Counted from the stretch's first letter, positions 8,212-17,411 are shown. The stretch: 64,000 bases of DNA from Xanthomonas pisi DSM 18956 (GCF_001010415.1 NZ_JPLE01000024.1:1-64000); one strand, 5' to 3'. Numbers and translations are program-made. The notes: generated by a model from the sequence alone, not told the origin.

Positions 8212-9237
8212 TCAGTCGCCCTGCTGCTTCTGCAGGTGCTCCCAACGCTCCTGGGCGTCGATGGTGCGCTCGGCAGTCAGACGCGCGTCCAGGCGGTCCA
8301 GGCCGATTTCTTCGCCGGTATCCACGCAGTAGCCGTAGTCGCCGTCTTCCAGACGCTTGAGCGTGCTGTCGATCTTGGAGATCAGCTTGCGGGCGCGGTC
8401 ACGGGCGCGCAGTTCCAGCGAATTCTCGGTCTCGCGCGTGGCGCGCTCGGCTTCGTCGCCGATATCGCGGACTTCTTCGCGCAGGTTTTCGATGGTCTGC
8501 TTGGATTCCTCGACCATCTCGTTGCGCCAGCTCTGCAGACGCTGACGGAAGTATTCCTGCTGCAGCTTGCTCATGTACTCCTCGTCCGCCGAAGGCTTGT
8601 AGCCCTGCGGGAGGATCGGACGACCGGTGGTCTCGTCGATCTTGTAGTCGACCACCTTGTACTTGGTCTTGGGCGTCGGGCTGGAGGACTTGGCAGTCAC
8701 GGCCACTGCCACCTTGCCGACCGGACGGGTCGCGGCGGGCTTGGCGGGGGCTTCGGTTTTGGTTGGCGTTTTTGCGGAAGATTTCGAAACGGGCACGGGA
8801 TTCTTAAGTGACGGGGTCGCAGGCTTTGCCGGCTTCGCAGGGACGGCCTTGGGGGCCGGTGCGGGCGCGGGCTTCTCAGCCTTGACCGGGACTGACTTGG
8901 CCGGAACCGGCTTGGCGGCCGGCTTCGGTACGGACTTGGACGCCACCGGCTTGGCAGCCGGTTTGGCGGCAGCCGGAGCTGCCTTGCTCGCCGCCGGCTT
9001 GGCAGCGGTCTTGGCGACAGGTTTCACGGGCTTGGTCGCTGCGGTCTTGGAGGCCGCCGCCGGCTTGGCAACGGTCTTGGTCGCAGCTGCCTTCTTGGCA
9101 ACCGGTTGCTTGGGAGCCGGAGTCGCCTTCTTGGCGGCCGGTTTTGCAGCAGCGGGCGCCGCTGCCTTCTTCGCAGCGGGTTTGGCGGACTTCTTGGCGG
9201 CCTCTACGGCCTTTTTTGCAGGTTTTTTAGCAGCCAC
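8212..9237 (-). CDS. dksA: DksA-like RNA polymerase regulator with H1-like tail
   Basis: The C-terminal ~150 residues are DksA: a coiled coil with the tip motif D-I-G-D-E-A (the two acidic residues that act in the RNAP secondary channel with ppGpp) followed by the zinc-finger region. Only one of the four zinc-finger Cys remains (Cys304; Thr307, Thr325 and Ala328 replace the others), so zinc is probably not bound. Residues 1-190 are an Ala/Lys/Pro-rich low-complexity tail (repeated AAKPAAKK-type blocks), like histone H1 or AlgP, probably binding nucleic acid. At 341 residues it is over twice the usual DksA length. The ATG at 9237 has AAGGAAGAGCG a few nt upstream. The gene is single, with its own terminator and a TATAAA-like -10 upstream. 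Confidence 0.92.
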   Translation of the reverse strand: MAAKKPAKKAVEAAKKSAKPAAKKAAAPAAAKPAAKKATPAPKQPVAKKAAATKTVAKPAAASKTAATKPVKPVAKTAAKPAASKAAPAAAKPAAKPVASKSVPKPAAKPVPAKSVPVKAEKPAPAPAPKAVPAKPAKPATPSLKNPVPVSKSSAKTPTKTEAPAKPAATRPVGKVAVAVTAKSSSPTPKTKYKVVDYKIDETTGRPILPQGYKPSADEEYMSKLQQEYFRQRLQSWRNEMVEESKQTIENLREEVRDIGDEAERATRETENSLELRARDRARKLISKIDSTLKRLEDGDYGYCVDTGEEIGLDRLDARLTAERTIDAQERWEHLQKQQGD

Positions 9238-9345
9238 GAAACGCTCTTCCTTGGTTCCCCCGGGGCCCGGGAAAGCGGGCCTTTATAACGTACCCCGCGG
9301 ACCCCCGGCAACCACCTATTAATGCAACTGGCATATGATTGGCAA

Positions 9346-9621
9346 GTGATCGGACGCCTGCTCATCGCGCTGTTGCGCTTCTACAAGCTGTTCATCAGCC
9401 CGCTGCTCGGGCCGCGCTGCCGTTTTGCGCCCAGTTGCTCGGAGTATGCGATGACCGCCATTGGCCGCTTCGGCCCGCTACGCGGGAGCTGGCTGGCCGC
9501 GCGCAGGCTGGGCCGCTGCCATCCCTTCCATCCGGGCGGCTTCGATCCGGTGCCGGATGCACCCGCCTCCGCTCCCTCTCCCCCCTCTTCTTCCTGCAGT
9601 TGCAAAGGACCTCATCCATGA
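9346..9621 (+). CDS. yidD: Membrane protein insertion efficiency factor YidD
   Basis: Small (91 residues from GTG 9346) YidD/DUF37 protein that aids YidC-dependent membrane insertion. It has an N-terminal amphipathic/hydrophobic helix ([19 protein letters not shown]), then the family signature [14 protein letters not shown] and [17 protein letters not shown] is preferred because the family begins at IGRLL; an ATG at 9322 would add eight residues. A -10-like TATGAT at 9334-9339 would put the transcription start close to the GTG, giving a very short or absent 5' leader; this is only inference. The stop overlaps pyrC by 4 nt. Its classical neighbours (rnpA, yidC) are absent. Confidence 0.88.
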   Translation: MIGRLLIALLRFYKLFISPLLGPRCRFAPSCSEYAMTAIGRFGPLRGSWLAARRLGRCHPFHPGGFDPVPDAPASAPSPPSSSCSCKGPHP

Positions 9622-10967
9622 GCCGAACCGTCATCGTCAATGCCCGCCTGGTCAATGAAGGCAAGGAGTTCGACGCCGATCTCCTGATCGAGGGCGGCCG
9701 CATCGCCAAGATCGACAGCAAGATCACGCCTGCCGCCGGCGACACCGTGGTGGACGCTGCCGGGCGCTGGGTGCTGCCGGGCATGATCGACGACCAGGTG
9801 CACTTCCGCGAGCCGGGCCTGACCCACAAGGGCGATATCGCGACCGAATCGGGCGCAGCGGTGGCTGGCGGCCTGACCAGCTTCATGGACATGCCCAACA
9901 CCAATCCGCCGACCCTGAACGCCGCTGCGCTGCAGGCCAAGTACGATGCGGCCGCCGGGCGCGCTTGGGCCAACTACGGCTTCTACATGGGCGCCAGCAA
10001 CGACAACCTGGCTCACATCCAGTCGCTGGACCCCAAGACCGCACCGGGCATCAAGGTGTTCATGGGCGCCTCTACCGGCAACATGCTGGTGGATGACCCG
10101 GAAACGCTGGACGCCATCTTCCGCGACGCGCCCACGCCGATCATCACCCACTGCGAAGACACCCCGACCATCGATGCGACGATGGCGCAGTACAAGGAAA
10201 AATACGGCGATGCGCTGACCCCGGAGATGCATCCGGACATCCGTTCACGCGAAGCCTGTCTGAAGTCGTCGCAACTGGCGGTGTCGCTGGCGCGCAAGCA
10301 CAACACCCGCCTGCATGTGCTGCACATCTCCACCGCCGACGAGCTGTCGTTGTTCGAATCCGGCCCACTGGTGGATGCCGACGGCAAGCTGCGCAAGCGC
10401 ATCACCGCCGAGACCTGTATCCACTTCCTGCGCTTCGACCGCAGCGATTACGCGCGGCTGGGCAATCTGATCAAGTGCAATCCTGCGATCAAGAACGCCG
10501 AAGATCGCCTGGCACTGATCGATGCGCTGGCCGAAGACGTCATCGACGTGCTGGCCACCGACCACGCCCCGCACACCTGGGAAGAAAAGCAGAAGCCCTA
10601 TGCGCAGGCGCCATCGGGCCTGCCGCTGGTGCAGTACGCGCTGGTCGCCGCGCTGGAGCTGGTGCATGAGGGCAAGCTGCCGATCACCCGCATCGTGCAG
10701 AAGTTCGCGCATGCGCCGGCGCAGCTGTTCGATGTGGAAGAGCGCGGCTTTCTGCGCGAAGGCTACTTCGCCGATCTGGTGATGATCGACAACACCCCGT
10801 TCACCGTGAAGCGCGAGCAGGTGCTGTCCAAATGCGGCTGGTCGCCGTTCGAAGGCACCACCTTCCGTTCGCGCATCGCCGCGACCTGGGTCAACGGCCA
10901 GCAGGTGTGGGATGGCGAACGGCTGGTCGGCAGCGCCGCCGGCCAGCGCCTGACCTTCGACCGCTGA
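9618..10967 (+). CDS. pyrC: Dihydroorotase
   Basis: Cyclises N-carbamoyl-aspartate to dihydroorotate in pyrimidine synthesis. The 449-residue amidohydrolase has the metal-ligand motif [10 protein letters not shown] (about residues 55-64), a central KVFMGAST lysine (carboxylated in the family), [12 protein letters not shown] and the C-terminal ATDHAPH aspartate site. By sequence it is the long class-I type rather than the E. coli PyrC type. The ATG at 9618 overlaps the yidD stop (ATGA) and the gene ends in TGATG shared with the peptidase gene, so three genes are likely translated as one unit. Confidence 0.95.
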   Translation: MSRTVIVNARLVNEGKEFDADLLIEGGRIAKIDSKITPAAGDTVVDAAGRWVLPGMIDDQVHFREPGLTHKGDIATESGAAVAGGLTSFMDMPNTNPPTLNAAALQAKYDAAAGRAWANYGFYMGASNDNLAHIQSLDPKTAPGIKVFMGASTGNMLVDDPETLDAIFRDAPTPIITHCEDTPTIDATMAQYKEKYGDALTPEMHPDIRSREACLKSSQLAVSLARKHNTRLHVLHISTADELSLFESGPLVDADGKLRKRITAETCIHFLRFDRSDYARLGNLIKCNPAIKNAEDRLALIDALAEDVIDVLATDHAPHTWEEKQKPYAQAPSGLPLVQYALVAALELVHEGKLPITRIVQKFAHAPAQLFDVEERGFLREGYFADLVMIDNTPFTVKREQVLSKCGWSPFEGTTFRSRIAATWVNGQQVWDGERLVGSAAGQRLTFDR

Positions 10968-11806
10968 TGCGCGCAGCCTTCCTGGGTGCATGGCTGGCGC
11001 TGGCGCCGGCCATCACGAGTGCGGGTGCGGTGCAGGCGCAGGCCACAAGCGAGGCTGGCGTGGTGTTCCCGGCCAGCGCGTCGCAAGGGGCGATGGTGAT
11101 CGGCAAGGTGCCTGCCGGCAGCAACGTGCAGTATGCGGGGCGCAGCTTGCGTGTCAGCGGCTACGGCAGCGTGGTGTTCGGCATTGGCCGCGATGCCACC
11201 GGCCCGCTGCAGGTGCGCATTACCTTGCCCGATGGCACCCAGCGCACCAGCAGCATCGCAGTGACGCCACGCGACTGGCCGACCGAGCGGGTCAATGGCG
11301 TGCCACCCAAGACGGTGAACCCGCCTGCCGCCATTGCCGAGCGCATCAAACGCGAGCAGGCGCAAGTCACCGCCGCGCGCGATCGCGACGATGCACGCAC
11401 CGATTTTGCGCAGCCCTTCATCTGGCCGGTGCAGGGCCGTATCAGCGGCCGGTTCGGCAATGCGCGCGTGTACAACGGCCAACCGGGCGCGGGACACTCG
11501 GGCATGGACATCGCCGTGCCGACCGGCACGCCGGTCAAGGCGCCGGCGGCCGGCGTGGTCACCTTTGCCGCGCCGGATCTGTATCTGACCGGCGGCACGC
11601 TGCTGCTCGATCACGGCTTTGGCGTCAGCTCCAATTTCCTGCACCTGTCGCGGATCGACGTCAAAGTGGGCGATCGGGTGGAACAAGGCCAGGTGATTGC
11701 CGCGGTGGGAGCGACCGGGCGCGCAACCGGACCGCATCTGCATTGGGGAATGAACTGGTTCGATGTGCGCATCGACCCCTTGCTGGTGCTTGAGCGGGGA
11801 AAGTAG
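10967..11806 (+). CDS. Exported M23-family metallopeptidase
   Basis: 279-residue protein with a signal peptide ([24 protein letters not shown]). A beta-rich N-terminal domain is followed by a LytM/M23 peptidase domain: GRFGNARVYNG, then HSGMDIAVPTGTPV (H and D zinc ligands, about residues 179-183) and GPHLHWGM (HxH, about residues 256-258). All expected zinc residues are present, so it is probably an active periplasmic peptidoglycan endopeptidase. The start overlaps the pyrC stop by one base (TGATG). The last ~50 bp of the gene are duplicated 131 bp downstream. Confidence 0.93.
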   Translation: MRAAFLGAWLALAPAITSAGAVQAQATSEAGVVFPASASQGAMVIGKVPAGSNVQYAGRSLRVSGYGSVVFGIGRDATGPLQVRITLPDGTQRTSSIAVTPRDWPTERVNGVPPKTVNPPAAIAERIKREQAQVTAARDRDDARTDFAQPFIWPVQGRISGRFGNARVYNGQPGAGHSGMDIAVPTGTPVKAPAAGVVTFAAPDLYLTGGTLLLDHGFGVSSNFLHLSRIDVKVGDRVEQGQVIAAVGATGRATGPHLHWGMNWFDVRIDPLLVLERGK

Positions 11807-11887
11807 GCCTACTGATCTGCTGACTCGTGGAACGCTGGCGCGCAGCGGCGCGGCAATCATGCCGGCAACCAACGATCTCTGCGGCGC

Positions 11888-11938
11888 GGTTCGATGTGCG
11901 CATCGACCCCTTGCTGGTGCTTGAGCGCGGAAAGTGGG
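11888..11938 (+). pseudogene. Duplicated 3' end of the M23 peptidase gene
   Basis: Starting at GGTTCGATGTGCGCATCG, 40 bases are identical to 11757-11796 and the match continues with two mismatches. One mismatch turns the TAG stop of the original into TGG, so the copy is open past the end. It encodes only the last ~16 residues (FDVRIDPLLVLERGK) and has no catalytic part, so it is not a gene. The offset from the parent is 131 bp. Confidence 0.85.
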
Positions 11939-11957
11939 TGCAGTTGGGCGGCTTTTC

Positions 11958-12066
11958 CCTTCTCCCTCCGGGAGAAGGTGCCCGTAGGGCGGATGAGGGT
12001 GCGGCGGCGGCTGGTTAACTGAGCAACCGTACCCTCACCCCAACCCCTCTCCCAGGGGGAGAGGGG
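11958..12066. repeat. REP-like inverted dimer, copy 1
   Basis: Hairpin CCTTCTCCCTCCGGGAGAAGG followed by GTAGGGCGGATGAGGGTGCGG, a central GGCTGGTTAACTGAGCAACC (containing the palindrome GTTAAC), then the inverted half TACCCTCACCCCAACCCCTC ending in a GGGGAGAGGGG hairpin. The same family occurs at 1-560 and 5698-5938. Confidence 0.8.
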
Positions 12067-12215
12067 CGTTCGCTTGTCGGCAGCGAAGCGTGTCCTCGAC
12101 TATTCCGCGCACTTGTTGATTGATCGAATGCGTGTCCTATCGGCGTGTGCCGATGCCAGAGCCTGCGCAATAAGCGTTCAACCCTCGCGCGCTCACAGCT
12201 ACTCGTGGACACCTC

Positions 12216-12328
12216 CCTTCTCCCCACCGGGAGAAGGTGGCGCGTAGCGCCGGATGAGGGTGCGGCGTCGGCTGGTTAACTGAGCAACCTTACCCTCACC
12301 CCAACCCCTCTCCCGAGGGGAGAGGGGC
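12216..12328. repeat. REP-like inverted dimer, copy 2
   Basis: Very similar to 11958-12066 in the same orientation. The hairpin is CCTTCTCCCCACCGGGAGAAGG, followed by GGATGAGGGTGCGG, GGCTGGTTAACTGAGCAACC and TACCCTCACCCCAACCCCTC with a terminal GGGGAGAGGGG. The spacer between the two copies (12067-12215) is unique sequence. Confidence 0.8.
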
Positions 12329-12341
12329 TTTCAGACCGAGA

Positions 12342-12404
12342 GCTAGAAGCTAGAAGCTAGAAGCTAGAAGCTAGGAGCTAGGAGCTAGGAGCTAGGAGCT
12401 AGGA
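12342..12404. repeat. 7-bp tandem repeat (candidate VNTR)
   Basis: Nine uninterrupted heptamers: four GCTAGAA then five GCTAGGA. The clean switch between two variants suggests expansion of both types by slippage. It lies 250 bp before the ethanolamine permease start, outside any gene. Confidence 0.93.
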
Positions 12405-12654
12405 GCAGGCTTGCCTCTCCGCAACCGCAGGTCAAGCATCGGGAACGTTAATACAGTTCGGAACGCCACCACGTTCCGCCACACCTACCCGCTGCGCTTG
12501 TGTCCGTCGCCGGGCTTTGGGGTATAACCGGGAGAGCGTCGATCATTGCCGATGACAGCGACCGATCAGCCAGCGATGGTCAGTGGTGTCGCGGCCCAGT
12601 CCCGGCAACCGACGTGCTTCGTCTCCCCTCCCCCGACTGCAGGAGATGTGCGAC

Positions 12655-14010
12655 ATGCGCAACGAGCAACTCAAGCCCACACTCGGTACCTGGCAGCTGT
12701 GGGGTATTGCAGTGGGCCTGGTGATCTCCGGCGAATACTTCGGTTGGAGTTATGGCTGGGGCACCGCCGGCACGCTTGGATTTCTGGTCACCACCGTGCT
12801 GGTTGCGGTGATGTACACCTGCTTCATCTTCAGCTTTACCGAGCTGACCACCGCCATTCCGAATGCGGGTGGGCCGTTCGCCTACAGCCTGCGCGCGTTC
12901 GGGACGTATGGCGGGATGCTGGCAGGCCTGGCCACGTTGATCGAATTCGTCTTTGCGCCACCGGCCATCGCGATGGCAATCGGTGCGTATCTGAATGTGC
13001 AGTTCCCCACGCTGGACCCACGTATCGCAGCCATCGGCGCGTACGTGATCTTCATGAGCTTGAACATTGTCGGGGTGGCGATTGCGGCCACCTTCGAGCT
13101 GATCGTCACCTTGCTGGCAGTGATCGAACTGCTGGTCTTCATGGGCGTGGTCGCACCGGGTTTCAGTGTGGCGCGCTTCGCCGCCAATGGCTGGGCCGGC
13201 AGCGACGTATTTGGCCCAGCGGCGATCTCCGGCATCTTTGCCGCGATCCCCTTTGCGATCTGGTTCTTTCTGGCGATCGAAGGCGCGGCGATGGCCGCCG
13301 AGGAGGCCAAGGACCCCAAGCGCACGATCCCGCGTGCCTACATCGCCGGCATTCTCACCCTGGTGGTGTTGGCGCTGGGGGTGATGGTCTTCGCCGGCGG
13401 CGTGGGCGACTGGCGCCAGCTCTCCAACATCAACGATCCGCTGCCGCAGGCGATGAAGGCGGTGGTCGGCAACAGTTCGACCTGGCTGCATATGCTGGTG
13501 TGGATCGGCCTGTTCGGCCTGGTGGCCAGCTTCCACGGCATCATCCTGGGCTATTCGCGGCAATTCTTCGCGCTGGCGCGTGCCGGCTTTCTGCCGCATG
13601 GGCTGGCGACGTTGTCGCGGTTTCGCACGCCGCATCGCGCGATCCTGGCCGGCGGCGCCATCGGCATTGCCGCAATCTGCAGCGACAGCGTGGTGAAGAT
13701 TCAGGGCATGTCGCTGACTGCGGCAATGATCACCATGTCGGTGTTCGGCGCCATCGTGATGTATGTGATGAGCATGCTCAGCTTGTTCAAGCTGAGGCGC
13801 AGCGAGCCGGGTCTGGAGCGCAGCTTCCGCGCGCCTGGGTATCCGGTGGTGCCGGCGATTGCGCTGTTGCTCGCGCTGGTCTGTCTGGTGGCGATGGTGT
13901 GGTTTAACCCGATCGTGGCGTTGATCTTCGTCGGCCTGCTGCTGTTCGGCGCGCTGTGTTGCGTGCTGAGCCTGCGCAGCCAGGCCTCGACTGCGGCCAA
14001 CAGCAGATGA
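12655..14010 (+). CDS. eat: Ethanolamine permease (APC family)
   Basis: 451-residue APC-superfamily transporter with about 12 hydrophobic segments. The N-terminus GTWQLWGIAVGLVISGEYFGW matches the ethanolamine permease group, and the genes that follow encode both ethanolamine ammonia-lyase subunits, which supports the substrate. The ATG at 12655 (MRNEQL) is preferred: an AGGAG lies 9 nt upstream, whereas the ATG at 12646 would abut it. The stop overlaps eutB by 4 nt (ATGA). The inner-membrane protein probably imports ethanolamine from phospholipid breakdown. Confidence 0.92.
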   Translation: MRNEQLKPTLGTWQLWGIAVGLVISGEYFGWSYGWGTAGTLGFLVTTVLVAVMYTCFIFSFTELTTAIPNAGGPFAYSLRAFGTYGGMLAGLATLIEFVFAPPAIAMAIGAYLNVQFPTLDPRIAAIGAYVIFMSLNIVGVAIAATFELIVTLLAVIELLVFMGVVAPGFSVARFAANGWAGSDVFGPAAISGIFAAIPFAIWFFLAIEGAAMAAEEAKDPKRTIPRAYIAGILTLVVLALGVMVFAGGVGDWRQLSNINDPLPQAMKAVVGNSSTWLHMLVWIGLFGLVASFHGIILGYSRQFFALARAGFLPHGLATLSRFRTPHRAILAGGAIGIAAICSDSVVKIQGMSLTAAMITMSVFGAIVMYVMSMLSLFKLRRSEPGLERSFRAPGYPVVPAIALLLALVCLVAMVWFNPIVALIFVGLLLFGALCCVLSLRSQASTAANSR

Positions 14011-15419
14011 GCGGCTTTGCATGCACCGTTGGCGGCGAGCAGTTCCGCTTTGCCGATCTGAAGACCCTGCTGGCCAAGGCAACGCCGGCGCGTTCGGGCG
14101 ATCAACTGGCCGGGCTTGCGGCCGACTCGGAGCGACAGCGTGTGGCGGCGCAGATGGCGCTGGCGGATCTGCCGTTGCGTCATTTCCTCGATGAAGCGGT
14201 GGTGCCCTATGAAACCGATGAAGTCACCCAGCTGATCGTCGACCAGCACGACGCCCACGCATTCGCCACTGTCGCGCATCTCACCGTCGGTGGCTTTCGC
14301 GATTGGTTGCTGAGCGCGCAAGCCGACGAAACCGCGCTGGCCGCACTGGCACCCGGACTGACTCCGGAAATGGTGGCCGCCGTGTCAAAGCTGATGCGCG
14401 TGCAGGACCTGATCCTGGTGGCGCAGAAGATCCGCGTGGTCACGCGCTTTCGCAATACCTTGGGGTTGCGCGGGCGGCTGTCCACCCGTCTGCAACCCAA
14501 TCATCCTACCGATGACGCCACCGGCATTGCCGCCAGCGTGCTCGACGGGCTGTTGTACGGCAATGGCGATGCGGTGATCGGCATCAATCCGGCAAGCGAT
14601 AGCCTGGCGGCCACCACTGCGTTGCTGCGCATGCTCGATGCGGTGATCACCGGCTACCAGATCCCCACGCAGTCGTGCGTGCTGGCGCACATCACCACCA
14701 CCATCGAGGCGATCAACCGCGGCGTACCGGTGGATCTGGTATTCCAGTCCATCGCAGGCACGGAGGCGGCGAATGCCAGCTTCGGCATCAACCTGGCGCT
14801 GTTGCAGGAAGGCTATGAGGCAGGCATGTCGCTGCGACGCGGCGGTGTCGGCGACAACGTGATGTATTTCGAAACCGGCCAGGGCAGCGCGCTGTCGGCC
14901 AATGCGCATCACGGCGTCGATCAACAAACCTGCGAAGTGCGCGCCTATGCGGTAGCACGACAGTTCAAACCGTTGCTGGTGAACACCGTGGTCGGCTTCA
15001 TCGGCCCGGAGTATCTCTACGACGGCAAGCAGATCATCCGTGCGGGGTTGGAGGATCACTTCTGCGGCAAATTGCTTGGCGTGCCGATGGGGTGCGATAT
15101 CTGCTACACCAACCATGCCGAAGCCGACCAGGACGATATGGATGTCCTGCTGACCCTGCTCGGCACCGCCGGCATCAATTTCATCATGGGTATTCCCGGC
15201 TCGGACGATGTGATGCTGAACTACCAGACGACCTCATTCCACGATGCGCTGTATGCGCGTCAGGCGCTTGGCCTGCGAGCGGCGCCCGAATTCGAGCAAT
15301 GGCTGGAGCAGCAAGGCATCCTGCGACTGCACGGGGACGGACGGTTTGCACTGGGCAGCGAGGTGCCCGCGGCATTTCGCCGCGCGTTGTCGCAGTTCCC
15401 CAGCGGGACGCCGCAATGA
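14007..15419 (+). CDS. eutB: Ethanolamine ammonia-lyase, large subunit
   Basis: 470-residue alpha subunit of the adenosylcobalamin-dependent lyase converting ethanolamine to acetaldehyde and ammonia. Recognisable family stretches include [34 protein letters not shown] (substrate-binding Glu region), [20 protein letters not shown] and [14 protein letters not shown]. The length is that of the family. It overlaps eat upstream and eutC downstream by 4 nt each, so the three are one translational unit. There are no microcompartment genes, so the enzyme is presumably free in the cytosol. Confidence 0.96.
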   Translation: MSGFACTVGGEQFRFADLKTLLAKATPARSGDQLAGLAADSERQRVAAQMALADLPLRHFLDEAVVPYETDEVTQLIVDQHDAHAFATVAHLTVGGFRDWLLSAQADETALAALAPGLTPEMVAAVSKLMRVQDLILVAQKIRVVTRFRNTLGLRGRLSTRLQPNHPTDDATGIAASVLDGLLYGNGDAVIGINPASDSLAATTALLRMLDAVITGYQIPTQSCVLAHITTTIEAINRGVPVDLVFQSIAGTEAANASFGINLALLQEGYEAGMSLRRGGVGDNVMYFETGQGSALSANAHHGVDQQTCEVRAYAVARQFKPLLVNTVVGFIGPEYLYDGKQIIRAGLEDHFCGKLLGVPMGCDICYTNHAEADQDDMDVLLTLLGTAGINFIMGIPGSDDVMLNYQTTSFHDALYARQALGLRAAPEFEQWLEQQGILRLHGDGRFALGSEVPAAFRRALSQFPSGTPQ

Positions 15420-16237
15420 GCGACCCGACAGCCTCCCCGCACGATGCCTGGGCGCAACTGCGCCAGCTCACTCCTGCACGCATCGCACTCGGACGGGTCG
15501 GTACCAGCCTGCCCACCGCAGCCCATCTGGATTTTCAGCTGGCGCATGCGCAGGCGCGCGATGCGGTGCATCTGGCATTCGACCCGGCGCCACTGCAGGC
15601 CGCGCTGGAACAACGCGGGCGCCGCAGCATTCTGTTGCATAGCGCTGCGGTGGACCGGCACACCTATCTGCAACGCCCGGATCTGGGCCGTCGCCTGGCC
15701 GACGACGCTGCCACGCATCTGCGCGGACTCACCGCCGTTCATGGCGGCGGGCATGATGTCGCGGTGGTGGTCGCTGACGGGCTCTCTGCGTTGGCGGTAC
15801 ATCGGCATGCGGCGAACATGCTCGAACAGATCGATGCCCTGGCAGTGCAGCAAGACTGGTCGTTGGCCCCGGTCGTGCTGGTTGCACAAGGACGCGTCGC
15901 CATTGGCGACGAGGTCGGCGAGCTGCTCGACGCGCGCGCCGTGATCGTCTTGATCGGCGAGCGGCCGGGACTGAGTTCGCCCGATAGTCTCGGCCTGTAT
16001 CTCACCTACACGCCGCGCGTCGGCTTGACCGATGCCGCCCGCAACTGCATCTCCAATATCCGCGCCGAAGGACTGAGTTACGCCGATGCCACGCATAAAC
16101 TTGCGTTTCTGTTACGCGAATCGTTCCGCCGCAAGTTGTCCGGTGTGCAACTCAAGGATGAAGCAGAACAACCGGCGCTGCCGTCGGCCGGGCCTGCCGA
16201 TGCCGCTCCGCGCACGTTCCTGTTGCCGGATGCGTGA
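15416..16237 (+). CDS. eutC: Ethanolamine ammonia-lyase, small subunit
   Basis: 273-residue beta subunit that completes the cobalamin site with EutB. Family stretches: [16 protein letters not shown] (about residues 19-34), [43 protein letters not shown] and [11 protein letters not shown]. The Cys in ARNCISNI is conserved in the family. A ~28-residue polar/proline tail follows the conserved core. There is no eutA-type reactivase or aldehyde dehydrogenase downstream; the next gene is convergent and unrelated. Confidence 0.95.
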   Translation: MSDPTASPHDAWAQLRQLTPARIALGRVGTSLPTAAHLDFQLAHAQARDAVHLAFDPAPLQAALEQRGRRSILLHSAAVDRHTYLQRPDLGRRLADDAATHLRGLTAVHGGGHDVAVVVADGLSALAVHRHAANMLEQIDALAVQQDWSLAPVVLVAQGRVAIGDEVGELLDARAVIVLIGERPGLSSPDSLGLYLTYTPRVGLTDAARNCISNIRAEGLSYADATHKLAFLLRESFRRKLSGVQLKDEAEQPALPSAGPADAAPRTFLLPDA

Positions 16238-16366
16238 GGCTCTGGCCGACGGATATGGAATCGGTCTTGAGCAAGGCAGCTAGCCGAGTGTGTACCCCGC
16301 GTCGCGCATAACCAGCCTTCCCGCGAGCCTGGGGATGCGCACAGGCCGATGACAACCTGCGTGCGA

Positions 16367-17146
16367 TCATCTTTCGCGCAGTGCCCGCTCAGTGACGACT
16401 CCGTTCTCGTAAACGGCCAGCGATGTTGGATGCCCACCACCGTTCGTCTCGAAATCGAAGCGGATATCCCGCTCGACCGCAAAGAAACGCGTCGTCGATT
16501 CGGGATAGAGCGTGGCCACGAAACTGCCGGCAACCAGTTTCAGGTGGTTTCCATCGACGGTCACCGCAATGTTGCCGGCGCGATCCGAATGGTAGCTGCC
16601 GGCATAGCGCGCCAGGGTCGCGGCCGGCAGCCTGAGCGTGACAGAGGCAGGCACATACGCCACGGCTGCATGCGCGTAGCTGAGCACGCGATGCATGCGC
16701 CAGCGCCCGCCGTCGCGTTTCCACACGGTGGTGAAATCGGCTTGCCCATCCAGGCGTTCTGGCTGATCGCGCCGGTGCACGTAGAAACGGTGGCGGCCCG
16801 ACAAGATCGCATAGCCGTCCTTGAGCGGATGGAACGCCAGGCTTTCATCGATGAGTTCGCGTCGCAATCGCGATGCCGGATCGGCGCAAGGCCCCTTGCG
16901 CAAGGAATCGACCACAGCCGCACGTGAGGTCGTGAGTCCGGTCTTGTCGTGGTAGAACTCGATGTCCGCGGTGACCAGCTCGCCAATGCCATCCATGTCG
17001 CAGGCGTTGTAGGCGGCCCAGAATCGTGTATCGGCTTCTCGCACCTCGCGTTCCTCGCCCGATGCGGTGGTCGCTGGCGAATCGAATGCACCCGCATCGA
17101 ATGCGGCAAGCAACGACACGGCGATGGCCAAACTGGCGAGTCTCAT
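16367..17146 (-). CDS. Exported SnoaL/DUF4440-like protein
   Basis: 259-residue protein with a signal peptide (MRLASLAIAVSLLAAFDAGA). An NTF2-like DUF4440 domain follows (about residues 30-150: FWAAYNACDMDGIGELVTADIEFYH ... FTTVWKRDGGRWRMHRVLSYAH), which is typical of small periplasmic proteins of unknown role. The C-terminal ~90 residues form a second beta-rich domain (LPAATLARYAGSYHSDRAG ...) like DUF3471 of serine hydrolases. No catalytic residues can be assigned. It converges with eutC and is a single gene. Confidence 0.82.
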   Translation of the reverse strand: MRLASLAIAVSLLAAFDAGAFDSPATTASGEEREVREADTRFWAAYNACDMDGIGELVTADIEFYHDKTGLTTSRAAVVDSLRKGPCADPASRLRRELIDESLAFHPLKDGYAILSGRHRFYVHRRDQPERLDGQADFTTVWKRDGGRWRMHRVLSYAHAAVAYVPASVTLRLPAATLARYAGSYHSDRAGNIAVTVDGNHLKLVAGSFVATLYPESTTRFFAVERDIRFDFETNGGGHPTSLAVYENGVVTERALRER

Positions 17147-17411
17147 GCCGGATCCCGCGATGGTGGAGTCCGACGGTAAACATTAGCCGAGCATCCGGCG
17201 CCGCCCGGAAGTCACCCTGCCGACTGGCCGCCGACCTGAGCGATCGGATCGCGATGCAACATGCACTGCGTCGACAGTGCCAACTGCGCATCCATTAGGC
17301 AGCTCGGTGATCAAGCGCACGGCGACCTGCATCATGGATGCACATGACGATTACCGCAGCGCGCCATCGTGCGGATTGCTGGCGGCATACGTGCTGGTCT
17401 GCAGCTCGCTG

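Larger units (their letters stand above)
11807..12654. other. 848-bp gene-free spacer rich in repeats
   Basis: This spacer before the ethanolamine permease holds a duplicated 3' end of the peptidase gene (11888-11938), two REP-like dimers (11958-12066 and 12216-12328) and a 7-bp tandem repeat (12342-12404). The last ~250 bp before 12655 contain the promoter region of the permease unit; I see no confident promoter motif there. ORFs crossing the spacer have no family resemblance beyond the copied peptidase tail. Confidence 0.8.

Noticed and set aside
12342-12404. Part of a coding repeat
   Set aside because: A 7-bp unit shifts frame each copy and no gene crosses it.
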